Shown here: positions 44,319 to 52,707 of the stretch, piece after piece
Layout of the letters: each line of letters starts with the position of its first letter
Numbering within the stretch: the first letter of the stretch is position 1
Assembly: GCA_050260015.1 (NCBI GenBank)
Contig: JBLNBN010000058.1
Span: 1-59,389, forward strand
Origin: JBLNBN01 sp050260015
GTDB taxonomy: Bacteria > Bacteroidota > Ignavibacteria > Kapaibacteriales > UBA2268
DNA: 59,389 nucleotides
Direction: 5' to 3'
Translations under genes and position numbers: made by a program
Notes under the pieces: model-generated
Database searches by the model: none
What the model saw: the letters and a program-made list of their open reading frames with translations, nothing else
Told to the model about the DNA's origin: nothing

Positions 44319-44828
44319 ATGCCTATTTTCCTTTCCACAACCGTCCAGGCGCACGTCGCTTGTTTCGATAAAATCGCCGGCGAATATCTTTTCCTGCTGC
44401 TTAAGCGCGCGCAGGACAGCCCGATTTACCCCGGCGTTTGGCAAACGGTTACCGGGAAAATTGAAAACGGCGAAACGGCCGTCGACGCGGCGCGCCGGGA
44501 GATACTCGAGGAAACCGGCCTGACGTGCGATAAAATTTGGACCGTGCCCTTCGTCTCGACGTTTTTCGACGCCGCACGCGACGAAGTGCATGCCGCGCCC
44601 GTCTTCGGTTGCGTCGTCGACGCCAATTGCGCGATTAAGCTCTCCGGCGAGCACTCCGCCTACCGCTGGGTAGCGCTCGAGGACATCAGGCGCACCGTGC
44701 CGCTCCCCACGCATTGGCAGGGCGCGGAAAGCTTTCTCCACGACTGCCTGCTCTCTAAAAATCCGGATCTATATCTATATAGAGGCATTGAATCGCCCGA
44801 ATCTTCCATCGCCGAGGATAAGCAATAA
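44319..44828 (+). CDS. NUDIX hydrolase
   Basis: This protein of 169 residues cleaves a nucleoside diphosphate linked to another moiety. The NUDIX box is perfect: GKIENGETAVDAARREILEE followed by TGL. The ATG is fixed by AAGGAG 5 bases upstream. A longer frame adds 40 residues of leader-like AT-rich sequence. The surrounding sequence (PIYPGVWQTVTGKIENGE, then EHSAYRWVALEDIRR) resembles dihydroneopterin-triphosphate or dNTP-type NUDIX enzymes, but substrate is not certain. Convergent with msrB, six bases apart. Confidence 0.9.
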   Translation: MPIFLSTTVQAHVACFDKIAGEYLFLLLKRAQDSPIYPGVWQTVTGKIENGETAVDAARREILEETGLTCDKIWTVPFVSTFFDAARDEVHAAPVFGCVVDANCAIKLSGEHSAYRWVALEDIRRTVPLPTHWQGAESFLHDCLLSKNPDLYLYRGIESPESSIAEDKQ

Positions 44829-44834
44829 AGCCTG

Positions 44835-45317
44835 TCAGCGTCCGGTAGAGTCGGGAACGAACTTGAGCGAGATCGAGTTAACGCAGTGGCGGGCGTTCTT
44901 TTCCGTGAACCCCTCGCCTGTAAATACGTGCCCAAGGTGCGCTCCGCAATTTACGCATAGTATTTCCGTGCGGCGTCCGTCGGCGTCCGTTTTGCGCTCG
45001 ACAGCCCCGGGGATCTCCTCGTCGAACGAGGGCCATCCGCAGCCGGAATCGAACTTCGACGTTGATTTATAAAGCGGCGCGTTGCAGCGTCTACAAATAT
45101 ACGTACCTTTTTCGTAAAACTTATCGTATTCCCCCGTAAAAGGCGCTTCCGTACCCTTGCGGACGATTACGTATTCCTCCTCCGGCGTCAGCTTATTATA
45201 TTCCCTCTCAGTGCTTTCCGCGCTCATTGATTTTCCCTCCCGGTGCGACGCGCCTTCATTGGAGCACCCGATAGCGCCGAAAGCGAGTCCGATAATTATT
45301 ATAATGTATACTTTCAT
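44835..45317 (-). CDS. msrB: Peptide-methionine (R)-S-oxide reductase, exported lipoprotein form
   Basis: This protein of 160 residues reduces methionine-R-sulfoxide in proteins. The N-terminus IIIIIGLAFGAIGCSNEG is a lipoprotein signal with Cys18, so the enzyme would act in the periplasm. Zinc cysteines are in CRRC and CVNC. GCGWPSFDEEI and GHVFTGEGFTEKNARHCVNS carry the substrate-binding and catalytic Cys. Most MsrB are cytoplasmic, so the export signal is notable. An alternative start at MSAESTERE would give a cytoplasmic protein. Confidence 0.93.
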   Translation of the reverse strand: MKVYIIIIIGLAFGAIGCSNEGASHREGKSMSAESTEREYNKLTPEEEYVIVRKGTEAPFTGEYDKFYEKGTYICRRCNAPLYKSTSKFDSGCGWPSFDEEIPGAVERKTDADGRRTEILCVNCGAHLGHVFTGEGFTEKNARHCVNSISLKFVPDSTGR

Positions 45318-45405
45318 AGCGTAATAAATACTCTTACCGCGGAATAATATTTTATTTTCAATTAATTATCTGTTCAATCAGTATTTTTTATTTCTTCTTT
45401 ATACG

Positions 45406-45415
45406 TAATTTTGCG
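45406..45415 (+). promoter_or_regulatory. -7 box almost touching a start codon (possible leaderless mRNA)
   Basis: TAATTTTGCG ends 2 bases before the ATG of the SpoU gene. If this box is used, RNA would begin at or near the ATG. No Shine-Dalgarno sequence is present. Confidence 0.4.
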
Positions 45416-45417
45416 AA

Positions 45418-46011
45418 ATGAATAAAGATCGACATGATAATTCCGGCGGCGGCCGCAAGCTAACGCATTCCGAGCTGTTGGCGGCCCGGCTTACGACGGA
45501 GCAGGCGCTCGCCGCCGAGCGTTTGCCCGTAACGCTTATTTTGCATAACATCCGCAGCCTTTACAACGTGGGCTCGATCTTCCGCACGGCCGATTCGGCG
45601 CTTGCGGCGGAGGTCGTTCTCTGCGGGTTTACCCCGCACCCGCCGCGCGAGGAAATACGTAAGACGGCCCTCGGGGCGGACGAATCCGTTCCCTGGCGCT
45701 ATGAAAAATCGATAAAAGACGCAATCGCCCGCGAACGAGCCGCAGGCAAAACGATCGTCGCGCTCGAGCTCGCAGCCAAAAGCCGGGATTACTCCTCGCT
45801 CGAAGCCCGCGATTTTCCCCTAGCGATCGTCTTAGGAAACGAAATTACCGGCGTCGACGACGATATTCTCGAGCTATGCGACTTTGCTATAGAAATACCG
45901 ATGCGCGGCGTAAAGCATTCGCTCAACGTCGCCGTCTCGACGGGAATCGCTCTTTACGAAGCCGCGAGACTTTACAATCTTTATAATGAAAACGCAAATA
46001 ATAATAGATAA
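45418..46011 (+). CDS. SpoU/TrmH-family RNA 2'-O-methyltransferase
   Basis: This SPOUT-fold enzyme has 197 residues. Motif 1 is LILHNIRSLYNVGSIFRTAD with the catalytic Arg and Asn. Motif 2 is VLGNEITGVDDDILELCD, and motif 3 is IPMRGVKHSLNVAVSTGIAL forming the knot and SAM site. It methylates a ribose in tRNA or rRNA; which position is unknown. About 35 polar residues precede the domain. The stop codon overlaps the next start (TAATG), which points to coupled translation. Confidence 0.92.
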   Translation: MNKDRHDNSGGGRKLTHSELLAARLTTEQALAAERLPVTLILHNIRSLYNVGSIFRTADSALAAEVVLCGFTPHPPREEIRKTALGADESVPWRYEKSIKDAIARERAAGKTIVALELAAKSRDYSSLEARDFPLAIVLGNEITGVDDDILELCDFAIEIPMRGVKHSLNVAVSTGIALYEAARLYNLYNENANNNR

Positions 46012-46763
46012 TGAAATCAAGATTCAGCATACCAAACAATGAAATATTTGCGCCCGCGTTCGCCCGCGCGCAGGAGACAGATTACGAAATAATCCGCGAG
46101 AGCGAGACGGCCTGCGTAGAGCGGCTCGTCGCGAACCGTTGCGAAGCCGCGCTACTGACCCCGATGGGCTACGCGCAGGCGCTCGAGCATGTTGCAGTGC
46201 GTATCGTGCCCGGCGTCGCGTTAGCGGCAAAGGGTTACTCCGGTATCTGCTCCGTCTCCTTTAATCCGGAATCGGGTGGCGACAGACATAAGTGGCGCTT
46301 GCTCGCCCGCGACGCGAACGAATTTTTGGCGGTTATCGCTAAGCTTATGCTCGCGGAGCGCTACGGTATGGCAGTGGAGTTGGTAACCTCAGGCGATTAC
46401 GACGCAAAATTGCACTATAGTAACGAAGCTGCTCCCGAGGAATGCGCGATTGATTTAACCGAGGACTGGGAGGAGACGTACGAGATTATGCTCCCCTACG
46501 CAGTTTGGGTATGCCGCGCCGCCGAGCATCCCGAAAACATAACCGAAGAGATCGCCGAACTCTCGGCTATTGATCTGGCCGAGAAAGCTCCAATAATCGA
46601 GGAGCATCCGCTAGAAGGGCACGAACCCCGCGAAGGCGAACTTATCGCGGTCTGGAACGAGGACATGGAGGAAGCCGCCGCGCAAACTCTTTCGCTGCTA
46701 TTCTACCATCAGTACTTTAAGGAATTGCCGGACATTAACGTGCTCGGCGAAACCGACGATTAA
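46011..46763 (+). CDS. MqnA/MqnD-like (futalosine pathway) protein
   Basis: This protein of 250 residues has no signal peptide and the fold pattern of the MqnA/periplasmic-binding-like family. Key similarities are: CEAALLTPMGYAQALEHVAV (family: DVALVPSIEY); LMLAERYGMAVELVTSGDYD; and DLTEDWEETYEIMLPYAVWV, like the DLGEEW..LPFVFAVW motif. MqnA dehydrates chorismate in the futalosine route to menaquinone. The N-terminus is shortened and diverged from MqnA, so enzyme activity is uncertain. It overlaps the SpoU gene by one base and is 34 bases before adenine deaminase. Confidence 0.6.
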   Translation: MKSRFSIPNNEIFAPAFARAQETDYEIIRESETACVERLVANRCEAALLTPMGYAQALEHVAVRIVPGVALAAKGYSGICSVSFNPESGGDRHKWRLLARDANEFLAVIAKLMLAERYGMAVELVTSGDYDAKLHYSNEAAPEECAIDLTEDWEETYEIMLPYAVWVCRAAEHPENITEEIAELSAIDLAEKAPIIEEHPLEGHEPREGELIAVWNEDMEEAAAQTLSLLFYHQYFKELPDINVLGETDD

Positions 46764-46797
46764 TTTTTGCTTGATTACAATTTACGGAGCCGGAAAT

Positions 46798-48417
46798 ATG
46801 ATCAGTTTTGAACTGAGCGGGAAAATTGTCGACGTTGTAAATGGAAAGATTTATCCCGCTATCTTAGAAGCGGCGGGCGGACGCATTTCAGCCATACGCC
46901 CGGCTGAATCTGTCCGCGACGTCTACCTGCTCCCGGGGCTGGTCGACGCGCATATCCATATTGAAAGCTCGATGCTCGCCCCGTCGCAATTCGCAAAAGC
47001 CGCCGCGCGGCACGGGACGACAGCCACGGTATCGGATCCGCACGAGATAGCGAACGTGCTCGGCGTTCAGGGCGTCGAATTCATGATCGAGGACGGCGCG
47101 CGCGTACCATTTAAATTTTTTTTCGGGGCTCCGCCTTGCGTTCCCGCGACGGGATTTGAAACCTCCGGCGCCTCGATTTCGCCGCAGGATATCGCCGGAC
47201 TGTTCTCGCGCTTTAAGCTTAAATACTTGAGCGAAATGATGAATTACCCGGGCGTCGTTTACGGCGACTCTGAAGTTTTAGAAAAAATAAGGATAGCCCG
47301 CGAATTAGGCAAGCCGATAGACGGGCACGCGCCGGGGCTCAGCGGGGAGCTTCTTGAAAAGTACGCCGCGGCCGGGATCGCCACCGACCATGAATGCTCG
47401 ACTATAGAAGAAGCCCGCGAAAAGATCCGCCTCGGTATGAAAATACTCCTTCGCGAGGGCAGCGCGGCGAAGAATTTCGAAGCCCTCTGGCCGCTGTTGA
47501 ACGAATCGCCGGAGAGCTGCATGCTCTGCTCGGACGACCTGCACCCCGACGACCTTTTGAACGGCCATGTTAATTTGCTCCTTCGGCGCGCCGTCGCTAA
47601 GGGCGTAGCCCCGCTCGCGGCCATTCGCGCCGCTACGCTCAACCCGATAAAGCATTACGGGCTGAATTGCGGGCTGCTGCTGGTCGGCGACCCGGCCGAT
47701 TTCATTGTAGTCGATAATTTAAAGGATTTTAACGTAGCCGAGACGTACGTCTGCGGCAACCTGGTCGCGCGAAAGGGCGAAAGCTACATAGAAGCTGCAA
47801 AGCCCCCGGCGGTAAATAAATTTTTCGCGAGAGAGAAGCGTCCCGCGGACTTCGAGCTACCTGCAAACGGCTCTCCTGCGCGCGTTATCAGGGCGGTCGA
47901 CGGCGAAATCGTCACGGGATCGGAGCTTGCCGAGTACCATGGCTCGCAGGATGCGCGGGTAGATTTGCTAAAGCTCGCGGTAATTAACAGGTACGAGGAC
48001 GTCCCGCCCTCGCTCGGGCTCGTGCGCGGTTTCGGCCTGAAGCGCGGGGCGCTCGCCGGCAGCGTCGCTCACGACTCGCACAATATAATAGTCGTAGGGG
48101 TCGACGACGACTCTATGGCCGCCGCCGCCAACGCAGTTATTTCCTCCAAGGGCGGGCTTGCATTCGCCGACGGCGACGATGTTAAATCGCTGCCGCTGCC
48201 TATCGCAGGAATCATGAGCGACGGCTCGGCAGCGGAAGTTGCGGAGAGCTACCGCGAGCTAAACGAGCTTGCTAAAACCGCCGGCTGCGCGCTGAAAGCC
48301 CCGTTCATGACGCTTTCGTTCATGGCGTTGCTCGTCATACCTAAATTAAAGCTCAGCGACCGCGGTCTTTTCGACGGTGAAAAATTTGAATTTACCGGTT
48401 TATTCGTAGAGAGCTAA
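46798..48417 (+). CDS. ade: Adenine deaminase
   Basis: This amidohydrolase of 539 residues converts adenine to hypoxanthine for salvage. Metal and active-site motifs are LVDAHIHIESSML, SDPHEIANVLG, DGHAPGLSG, DHECSTIEEA and CSDDLHPDDLLNGH. The C-terminal region LGLVRGFGLKRGALAGSVAH with DSHNIIVVG is typical of this enzyme. The ATG with GGAG 8 bases upstream was chosen over a TTG nine codons earlier. Adenine released from the futalosine pathway is a plausible substrate source given the neighbour. Confidence 0.94.
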   Translation: MISFELSGKIVDVVNGKIYPAILEAAGGRISAIRPAESVRDVYLLPGLVDAHIHIESSMLAPSQFAKAAARHGTTATVSDPHEIANVLGVQGVEFMIEDGARVPFKFFFGAPPCVPATGFETSGASISPQDIAGLFSRFKLKYLSEMMNYPGVVYGDSEVLEKIRIARELGKPIDGHAPGLSGELLEKYAAAGIATDHECSTIEEAREKIRLGMKILLREGSAAKNFEALWPLLNESPESCMLCSDDLHPDDLLNGHVNLLLRRAVAKGVAPLAAIRAATLNPIKHYGLNCGLLLVGDPADFIVVDNLKDFNVAETYVCGNLVARKGESYIEAAKPPAVNKFFAREKRPADFELPANGSPARVIRAVDGEIVTGSELAEYHGSQDARVDLLKLAVINRYEDVPPSLGLVRGFGLKRGALAGSVAHDSHNIIVVGVDDDSMAAAANAVISSKGGLAFADGDDVKSLPLPIAGIMSDGSAAEVAESYRELNELAKTAGCALKAPFMTLSFMALLVIPKLKLSDRGLFDGEKFEFTGLFVES

Positions 48418-48945
48418 CTGGTTCTTTGCTGGCGTTTTTCCTGGGGAGTAATGCGTAAGCGCTGAAGAGTAATGGATCCGTCACTCCGAAGCGAAGCGAG
48501 GAAGAGTCCATGGAATCTTTTGAATGAGTAAATGTTGGTTTGCATATATAAATTCAATTATTCTTAACCCCAGAGGGGTTACAGCTTTGTAATGCGAAGC
48601 GCCCGCCCCATCCACTACCTCTCTGCGGCGAAGCCGCAGGAAGAAGGAATTGGGGTAATCTTACGCTAAAAATTATGCGAATCCTTCGGATTCGTCTTAA
48701 GCGGCGCAAAGCAGGCTTTTACGCATTTATCAGACAGTAAATGATTTCAATAAATCCTATGGATTCCTCGCTGCGCTTCGGAATGACCCATTTTATCCAT
48801 TATCAAGCGTTTGTGCGTCATTTACAATATTTGTTATACAGAGATAGCAATGCAAGAAGGGTTAGTTAAGAATATGATTTATACCTATACTATATAGAAT
48901 TAAACTAGCTATTTCTCAAACTCATCAATTTAGAACATACACAAT
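48418..48945. other. 528-base repeat-bearing intergenic region
   Basis: No gene is seen. It contains the long inverted-repeat element described separately, a TAACCCC-AGA-GGGGTTA palindrome near 48563, and a 22-base sequence (48675-48696) whose exact reverse complement recurs at 57994-58015. The last ~100 bases must hold the promoter of the next gene, but no strong box was found. Confidence 0.6.
48449..48824. repeat. MITE-like element with ~70-base imperfect inverted ends
   Basis: The left arm (48449-48516) and right arm (48753-48824, reverse complemented) align along their length. Both run AATG(A)CGC.AA.CGCT, AATGGAT, GTCA.TCCGAAGCG.AGCGAGG and TCCAT.GGA. The outer ends are copies of a ~19-base motif also found at 53224, 57869 and 58106. 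It has no coding capacity and no recognised transposase target duplication. Confidence 0.6.
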
Positions 48946-50310
48946 ATGAAAATTAAAATAAAACGCCTTACCGAAACGGCCCGACTGCCGGAATACGCCA
49001 CGGAGGGCTCCGCCGGGATGGATCTTTACGCCGACTGCGAATCTCCTATGGAGATAGTTCCTGGCGCCACATCGCTCGTCCCGACGGGCATTGCTATCGA
49101 ATTGCCCGCCAGCTACGAAGCGCAGGTGCGCTCCCGCAGCGGGCTGGCCGCAAAGAACGGGATATTCGCCCTGAACGCTCCCGGCACCATCGACAGCGAC
49201 TACCGAGGCGAAGTTAAGGTCATTCTCTCGAATTTTTCGCAGTATCCTTTTACAATTAGCCGCGGCGATCGCGTCGCGCAGATGGTAATCGCGCGCTATG
49301 AGACGGCTCAATGGCTCGAAACGCACGAGTTGGCCGAAACGGAACGCGGCGCCAGCGGCTTCGGCAGCACGGGCGTCTCCGCCAAACCGAAGATTGTGTT
49401 TATGGGAACCCCCGAATTCGCAACGGCGAGCCTTCGCGCGCTGCATAATGAATTTGGCGTCCATACCGTCGTCACAGTTCCCGATAAGCCCGCGGGACGC
49501 GGCAGAAAGCCCCAGCCCAGCCCCGTTAAGCTTGCCGCGCAGGAGCTGGGAATTGATATCCTTCAGCCCGAAAGCTTGAAAAGCGCGGATTTCGAAGCGC
49601 AAATAGCGGAGATAGCGCCCGACATTATTTGCGTCGTCGCGTTTAAAATTCTTCCCCGATCGATTTATACTAAAGCGCGTTTAGGCGCCTTTAACATTCA
49701 TGGCAGCATACTACCCAAGTACCGCGGAGCCGCTCCAATAAATTGGGCGATCATTAACGGCGACTGCGAAACGGGGCTTACGAGCTTTTTACTCCAGGAC
49801 AAGGTCGATACGGGCGATATGTTATTCGTAGAGAAAGTGGAAATAACCTCGGAGATGACCGCCGGCGACCTATTCCAGGCCCTCATGCCGCTCTCCGAAT
49901 CTCTTGCGGTAAAGACGTGCGACGCCCTAATTTCCGGCGATTACGCCCAACTTCCCCAGCCCGGCGAGCAAGCGACCGCCGCCCCCAAGCTCTACCCTGA
50001 GAACTGTATAATTGATTGGGCCATGACCGCCGTCGCCATAGATAGGCTCGTACGCGGCGTCTCGCCCGCGCCAGGCGCGCGGACCGCTCTCAACGGGAAA
50101 ACGCTCAAGATTTATCGCTCCCGCTTAGCGGAAGTCGACTTCGACGGCCGCGAAACGGGAGAACTCTTTGCGGAATCCAAAAAGCTATTCGTTAAATGCG
50201 GCGAGGGCGCAATTGAAATCCTCGAGATCCAACCCGAGGGAGGCAAGGCAATTTCTGCGCGCGATTTCCTTAATGGATTCAGGCCCGACGGGAGCATAAT
50301 ATTAGGGTAA
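48946..50310 (+). CDS. Fused dUTPase - methionyl-tRNA formyltransferase
   Basis: One uninterrupted frame of 454 residues encodes two complete enzymes. Residues 1-143 are a trimeric-type dUTP diphosphatase (Dut): motif 1 GSAGMDLYAD, motif 2 RSRSGLA, motif 3 ALNAPGTIDSDYRGE with catalytic Asp83, motif 4 RGDRVAQMV, and motif 5 RGASGFGSTG. After only ~5 residues (VSAKP), residues 149-454 are methionyl-tRNA formyltransferase (Fmt). Its start is KIVFMGTPEFAT, and catalytic Asn250, His252 (NIHGSILP) and Asp288 (VDTGD) have the same 38-residue spacing as in E. coli Fmt. The C-terminal tRNA-binding domain is also present. I checked codons across the joint and found no stop and no obvious internal start. 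Normally these are separate genes. Confidence 0.93.
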   Translation: MKIKIKRLTETARLPEYATEGSAGMDLYADCESPMEIVPGATSLVPTGIAIELPASYEAQVRSRSGLAAKNGIFALNAPGTIDSDYRGEVKVILSNFSQYPFTISRGDRVAQMVIARYETAQWLETHELAETERGASGFGSTGVSAKPKIVFMGTPEFATASLRALHNEFGVHTVVTVPDKPAGRGRKPQPSPVKLAAQELGIDILQPESLKSADFEAQIAEIAPDIICVVAFKILPRSIYTKARLGAFNIHGSILPKYRGAAPINWAIINGDCETGLTSFLLQDKVDTGDMLFVEKVEITSEMTAGDLFQALMPLSESLAVKTCDALISGDYAQLPQPGEQATAAPKLYPENCIIDWAMTAVAIDRLVRGVSPAPGARTALNGKTLKIYRSRLAEVDFDGRETGELFAESKKLFVKCGEGAIEILEIQPEGGKAISARDFLNGFRPDGSIILG

Positions 50311-50397
50311 ATTACTTGCTTCGTTATTTTTGCTTTACTTCTTAAAATAATATAATTATAGCGTTGTCATATTTCTCAAAAACTATTGCGAGGAATT

Positions 50398-51453
50398 ATG
50401 GCTCAAGTAACTACTTCGGACGGTTCGGCCCTTAAAAAGATATGGGCTATTGTCGGATTCTTGCTTATTATTACGTTGGCTCTGAATTTAATCCAACCCA
50501 TAGCCAGCGTACTGTTCCTAATCTTTGCCGGCTCGCTCTTAGGGATAGGGCTGAGCGGAATAGCGGAAGTAACGAATAGAAGACTCTTTATGCCGAGAGG
50601 GATAAGCATTGTTCTTTCGATTTTTTTATTGCTCGGCATACCTATAGCTATCGGATGGATTGGCGGGGCCCAGATTGCCGAGCAATCCTCCCAACTTTGG
50701 TCGAACATACAAGCGTCGATCGAAAAGTTGCGCGGCCTGCTCGCACAAACTGAGATAGGCCGCTCGCTTATGGCGAAAGCGACGAGCTCCAATTTAATGC
50801 CGTCGGCGAGCGCCGCCCTCTTGAGCATTGGCGGGGCCTTTTCCAGCGTCTTTTCCGGGGCTATCGATTTTATCGTAATTTTAATAATCGGTATCTATAT
50901 AGCAGTCGATCCCGAAGTGTATTCAAGAAATTTTGTGTTATTATTTTCCCGCGAACGCCGCCCAAGGATAACTCAGGTATTGGGCTTGACGAACCTCACT
51001 CTTCGGCGGTGGCTATTGGGCAGGCTAGTTTCCATGTTGATTATGGGCGTTTTAGTGGGCATCGGGTATTGGATCATCGGCATGCCGCTTGCGCTTATTC
51101 TCGCGTTAATTATTGCGATTTTCGAGTTTATCCCATTTATCGGCCAGATACTCGGAGTCATACCGGCTGTGCTCGTTGCGTTCAACCAGGGATGGGACAT
51201 GGTGATTTCCGTGCTTGCGATTTACATAGTTATCCAGGCCATTGAAAGCTATTTAATCACGCCTCTCGTCGAGCAGCGAGCCGTCTCGCTTCCGCCGGCA
51301 TTTTTAATAGCGGCTCAGTTCCTGTTCGGTTTAATGGCAGGACTTCCAGGCATCGCGCTCGCTACGCCGCTCACCGTAGTAATCATAATTTCCATTCAAA
51401 CCTTTTACGTGCAGGATACGCTCGGCGAGGACGTGACCACCCTGGGAACGTAA
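50398..51453 (+). CDS. AI-2E family (PerM/YdiK-like) membrane permease
   Basis: This inner-membrane protein has 351 residues and about eight helices. Characteristic parts are FLIFAGSLLGIGLSGIAEVT, a long amphipathic section (IQASIEKLRGLLAQTEIGRS), LGRLVSMLIMGVLVGIGYWI and the family signature IFEFIPFIGQILGVIPAVLV. Members act as exporters or antiporters; the autoinducer role shown for TqsA cannot be assumed. The ATG was chosen because GAGG is 4 bases before it. A 12-bp terminator follows. Confidence 0.9.
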   Translation: MAQVTTSDGSALKKIWAIVGFLLIITLALNLIQPIASVLFLIFAGSLLGIGLSGIAEVTNRRLFMPRGISIVLSIFLLLGIPIAIGWIGGAQIAEQSSQLWSNIQASIEKLRGLLAQTEIGRSLMAKATSSNLMPSASAALLSIGGAFSSVFSGAIDFIVILIIGIYIAVDPEVYSRNFVLLFSRERRPRITQVLGLTNLTLRRWLLGRLVSMLIMGVLVGIGYWIIGMPLALILALIIAIFEFIPFIGQILGVIPAVLVAFNQGWDMVISVLAIYIVIQAIESYLITPLVEQRAVSLPPAFLIAAQFLFGLMAGLPGIALATPLTVVIIISIQTFYVQDTLGEDVTTLGT

Positions 51454-51461
51454 AGCAAATC

Positions 51462-51502
51462 AGCAAACGCCCGAAGTCTCTCTCCGGGCGTTTGCTAATC
51501 TT
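51462..51502 (+). terminator. Terminator after the AI-2E permease gene
   Basis: A perfect 12-bp stem, AGCAAACGCCCG (51462-51473) with CGGGCGTTTGCT (51485-51496), is followed by AATCTTT. It may also stop the converging dehydrogenase transcript. Confidence 0.88.
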
Positions 51503-51510
51503 TGTAACTG

Positions 51511-52707
51511 TTAAATATTGGGCAAGGAATTTTCCCAGGGCTTGAGAACTACCTTAATGCATTCGTCCTCTTTATGCTTGAATATTTCGTATCCGTCGGG
51601 GGCTTCGTCGAGCGCCAGCCTGTGCGTAATTATAAACGAAGGATCGAGCGCGCCTTCCTGTATCTTCTCCAGCAACGGCTCCATATACTTTTGGACGTGA
51701 GTCTGCCCCATTTTGAAAGTCAGACCTTTATTAAAAGCGGCGCCCATGGGGATTTTGTCGGCTATTCCGCCGTATACGCCGGGGATCGACACTACTCCGC
51801 CCTTGCGGCAAGCCTGGATGACTTCCCGCAGAGCTGTCGGGCGATCCGTTTCCATTCTTAATGTCTGCTTCGCTTTATCCATAAACCCCAGGAAGCCCGA
51901 ACCGTGAGCCTCCATCCCGACCGCGTCGATGCAGGCGTCGGGGCCGCGGCCGCCCGTCATCTCTTTTAATCGGTCTATCATATTATCTACTTCCTCGTAA
52001 TTGATTATTTCCGCCCTGCCATATTTCCGGGCCATCTCGAGCCGCTCCGGGATACGATCGATCGCTATAACTTTCCCCGCTCCCAGCATATACGCGCTTA
52101 CGATTGCGAATTGCCCGACGGGCCCGCAACCCCAAACGGCGACGGTGTCGCCCGGCTGTATGTCGCAGTTCTCCGCGGCCTGGTAGCCTGTGGGCAGCAC
52201 GTCGCTGAGGAAGAGTACTTTCTCGTCGTCGATTTCATTGGGAACTTTTATCGGGCCGACGTTCGCGTAGGGCACGCGCACGTACTGCGCCTGGCCGCCC
52301 GGTATGCCGCCGAAGATGTGGGAGTATCCAAAAATTGCGGCGGGAGAGTAGCCGTATGTCGTCTCGGCCATCTCCTTGTTCGGGTTCGATACGTCGCAGA
52401 GCGAGTATTGCTGGTGATTGCAGTAGTAGCAATGCCCGCAGGAGATCGTGAAAGGTGTAACCACTTTATCGCCCACGTTGAATTTAGTAACTCCCTTGCC
52501 TTTCTCGACAATTTCTCCCATGAACTCATGCCCAAGGATGTCTCCGTCCTCCGTCGTCGGCACGTAACCGTCGTAGAGGTGCAGGTCCGAACCGCAGATG
52601 GATGTAGAAGTAATTTTAAGAATAATATCGTCGTCCGCTTTAATAGTCGGGTCCGGCACGTTGTCAACAGAAACGCTGTTCGTTCCATGGAACACTAACG
52701 CTTTCAT
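51511..52707 (-). CDS. Zinc-dependent alcohol dehydrogenase (MDR family)
   Basis: This oxidoreductase has 398 residues. Catalytic zinc ligands are Cys38 (SICGSDLHLYDG) and His60-Glu61 (GHEF). The structural zinc is held by Cys90, 93, 96 and 104 in SCGHCYYCNHQQYSLC. The Rossmann motif VWGCGPVGQFAIVSAYMLGA binds NAD(P), followed by an acidic-basic VIAIDRIPERL. It resembles the Tdh/formaldehyde-dehydrogenase-like branch (no glutathione needed), but the alcohol or aldehyde substrate is unknown. It stands alone, bordered by a terminator and a repeat region. Confidence 0.92.
   Translation of the reverse strand: MKALVFHGTNSVSVDNVPDPTIKADDDIILKITSTSICGSDLHLYDGYVPTTEDGDILGHEFMGEIVEKGKGVTKFNVGDKVVTPFTISCGHCYYCNHQQYSLCDVSNPNKEMAETTYGYSPAAIFGYSHIFGGIPGGQAQYVRVPYANVGPIKVPNEIDDEKVLFLSDVLPTGYQAAENCDIQPGDTVAVWGCGPVGQFAIVSAYMLGAGKVIAIDRIPERLEMARKYGRAEIINYEEVDNMIDRLKEMTGGRGPDACIDAVGMEAHGSGFLGFMDKAKQTLRMETDRPTALREVIQACRKGGVVSIPGVYGGIADKIPMGAAFNKGLTFKMGQTHVQKYMEPLLEKIQEGALDPSFIITHRLALDEAPDGYEIFKHKEDECIKVVLKPWENSLPNI

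Noticed and set aside
48418..48945. tRNA or small RNA gene in the gap after adenine deaminase
   Set aside because: No cloverleaf, TTC-loop or CCA end could be traced. The structure is explained by inverted repeats.
49380..49400. Dut-Fmt fusion as a simple annotation error from overlapping frames
   Set aside because: I followed the codons through the joint: both enzymes are in the same frame with no stop between GSTG and KIVFMG. A base-calling error removing a stop remains possible and is noted as the refutation test.
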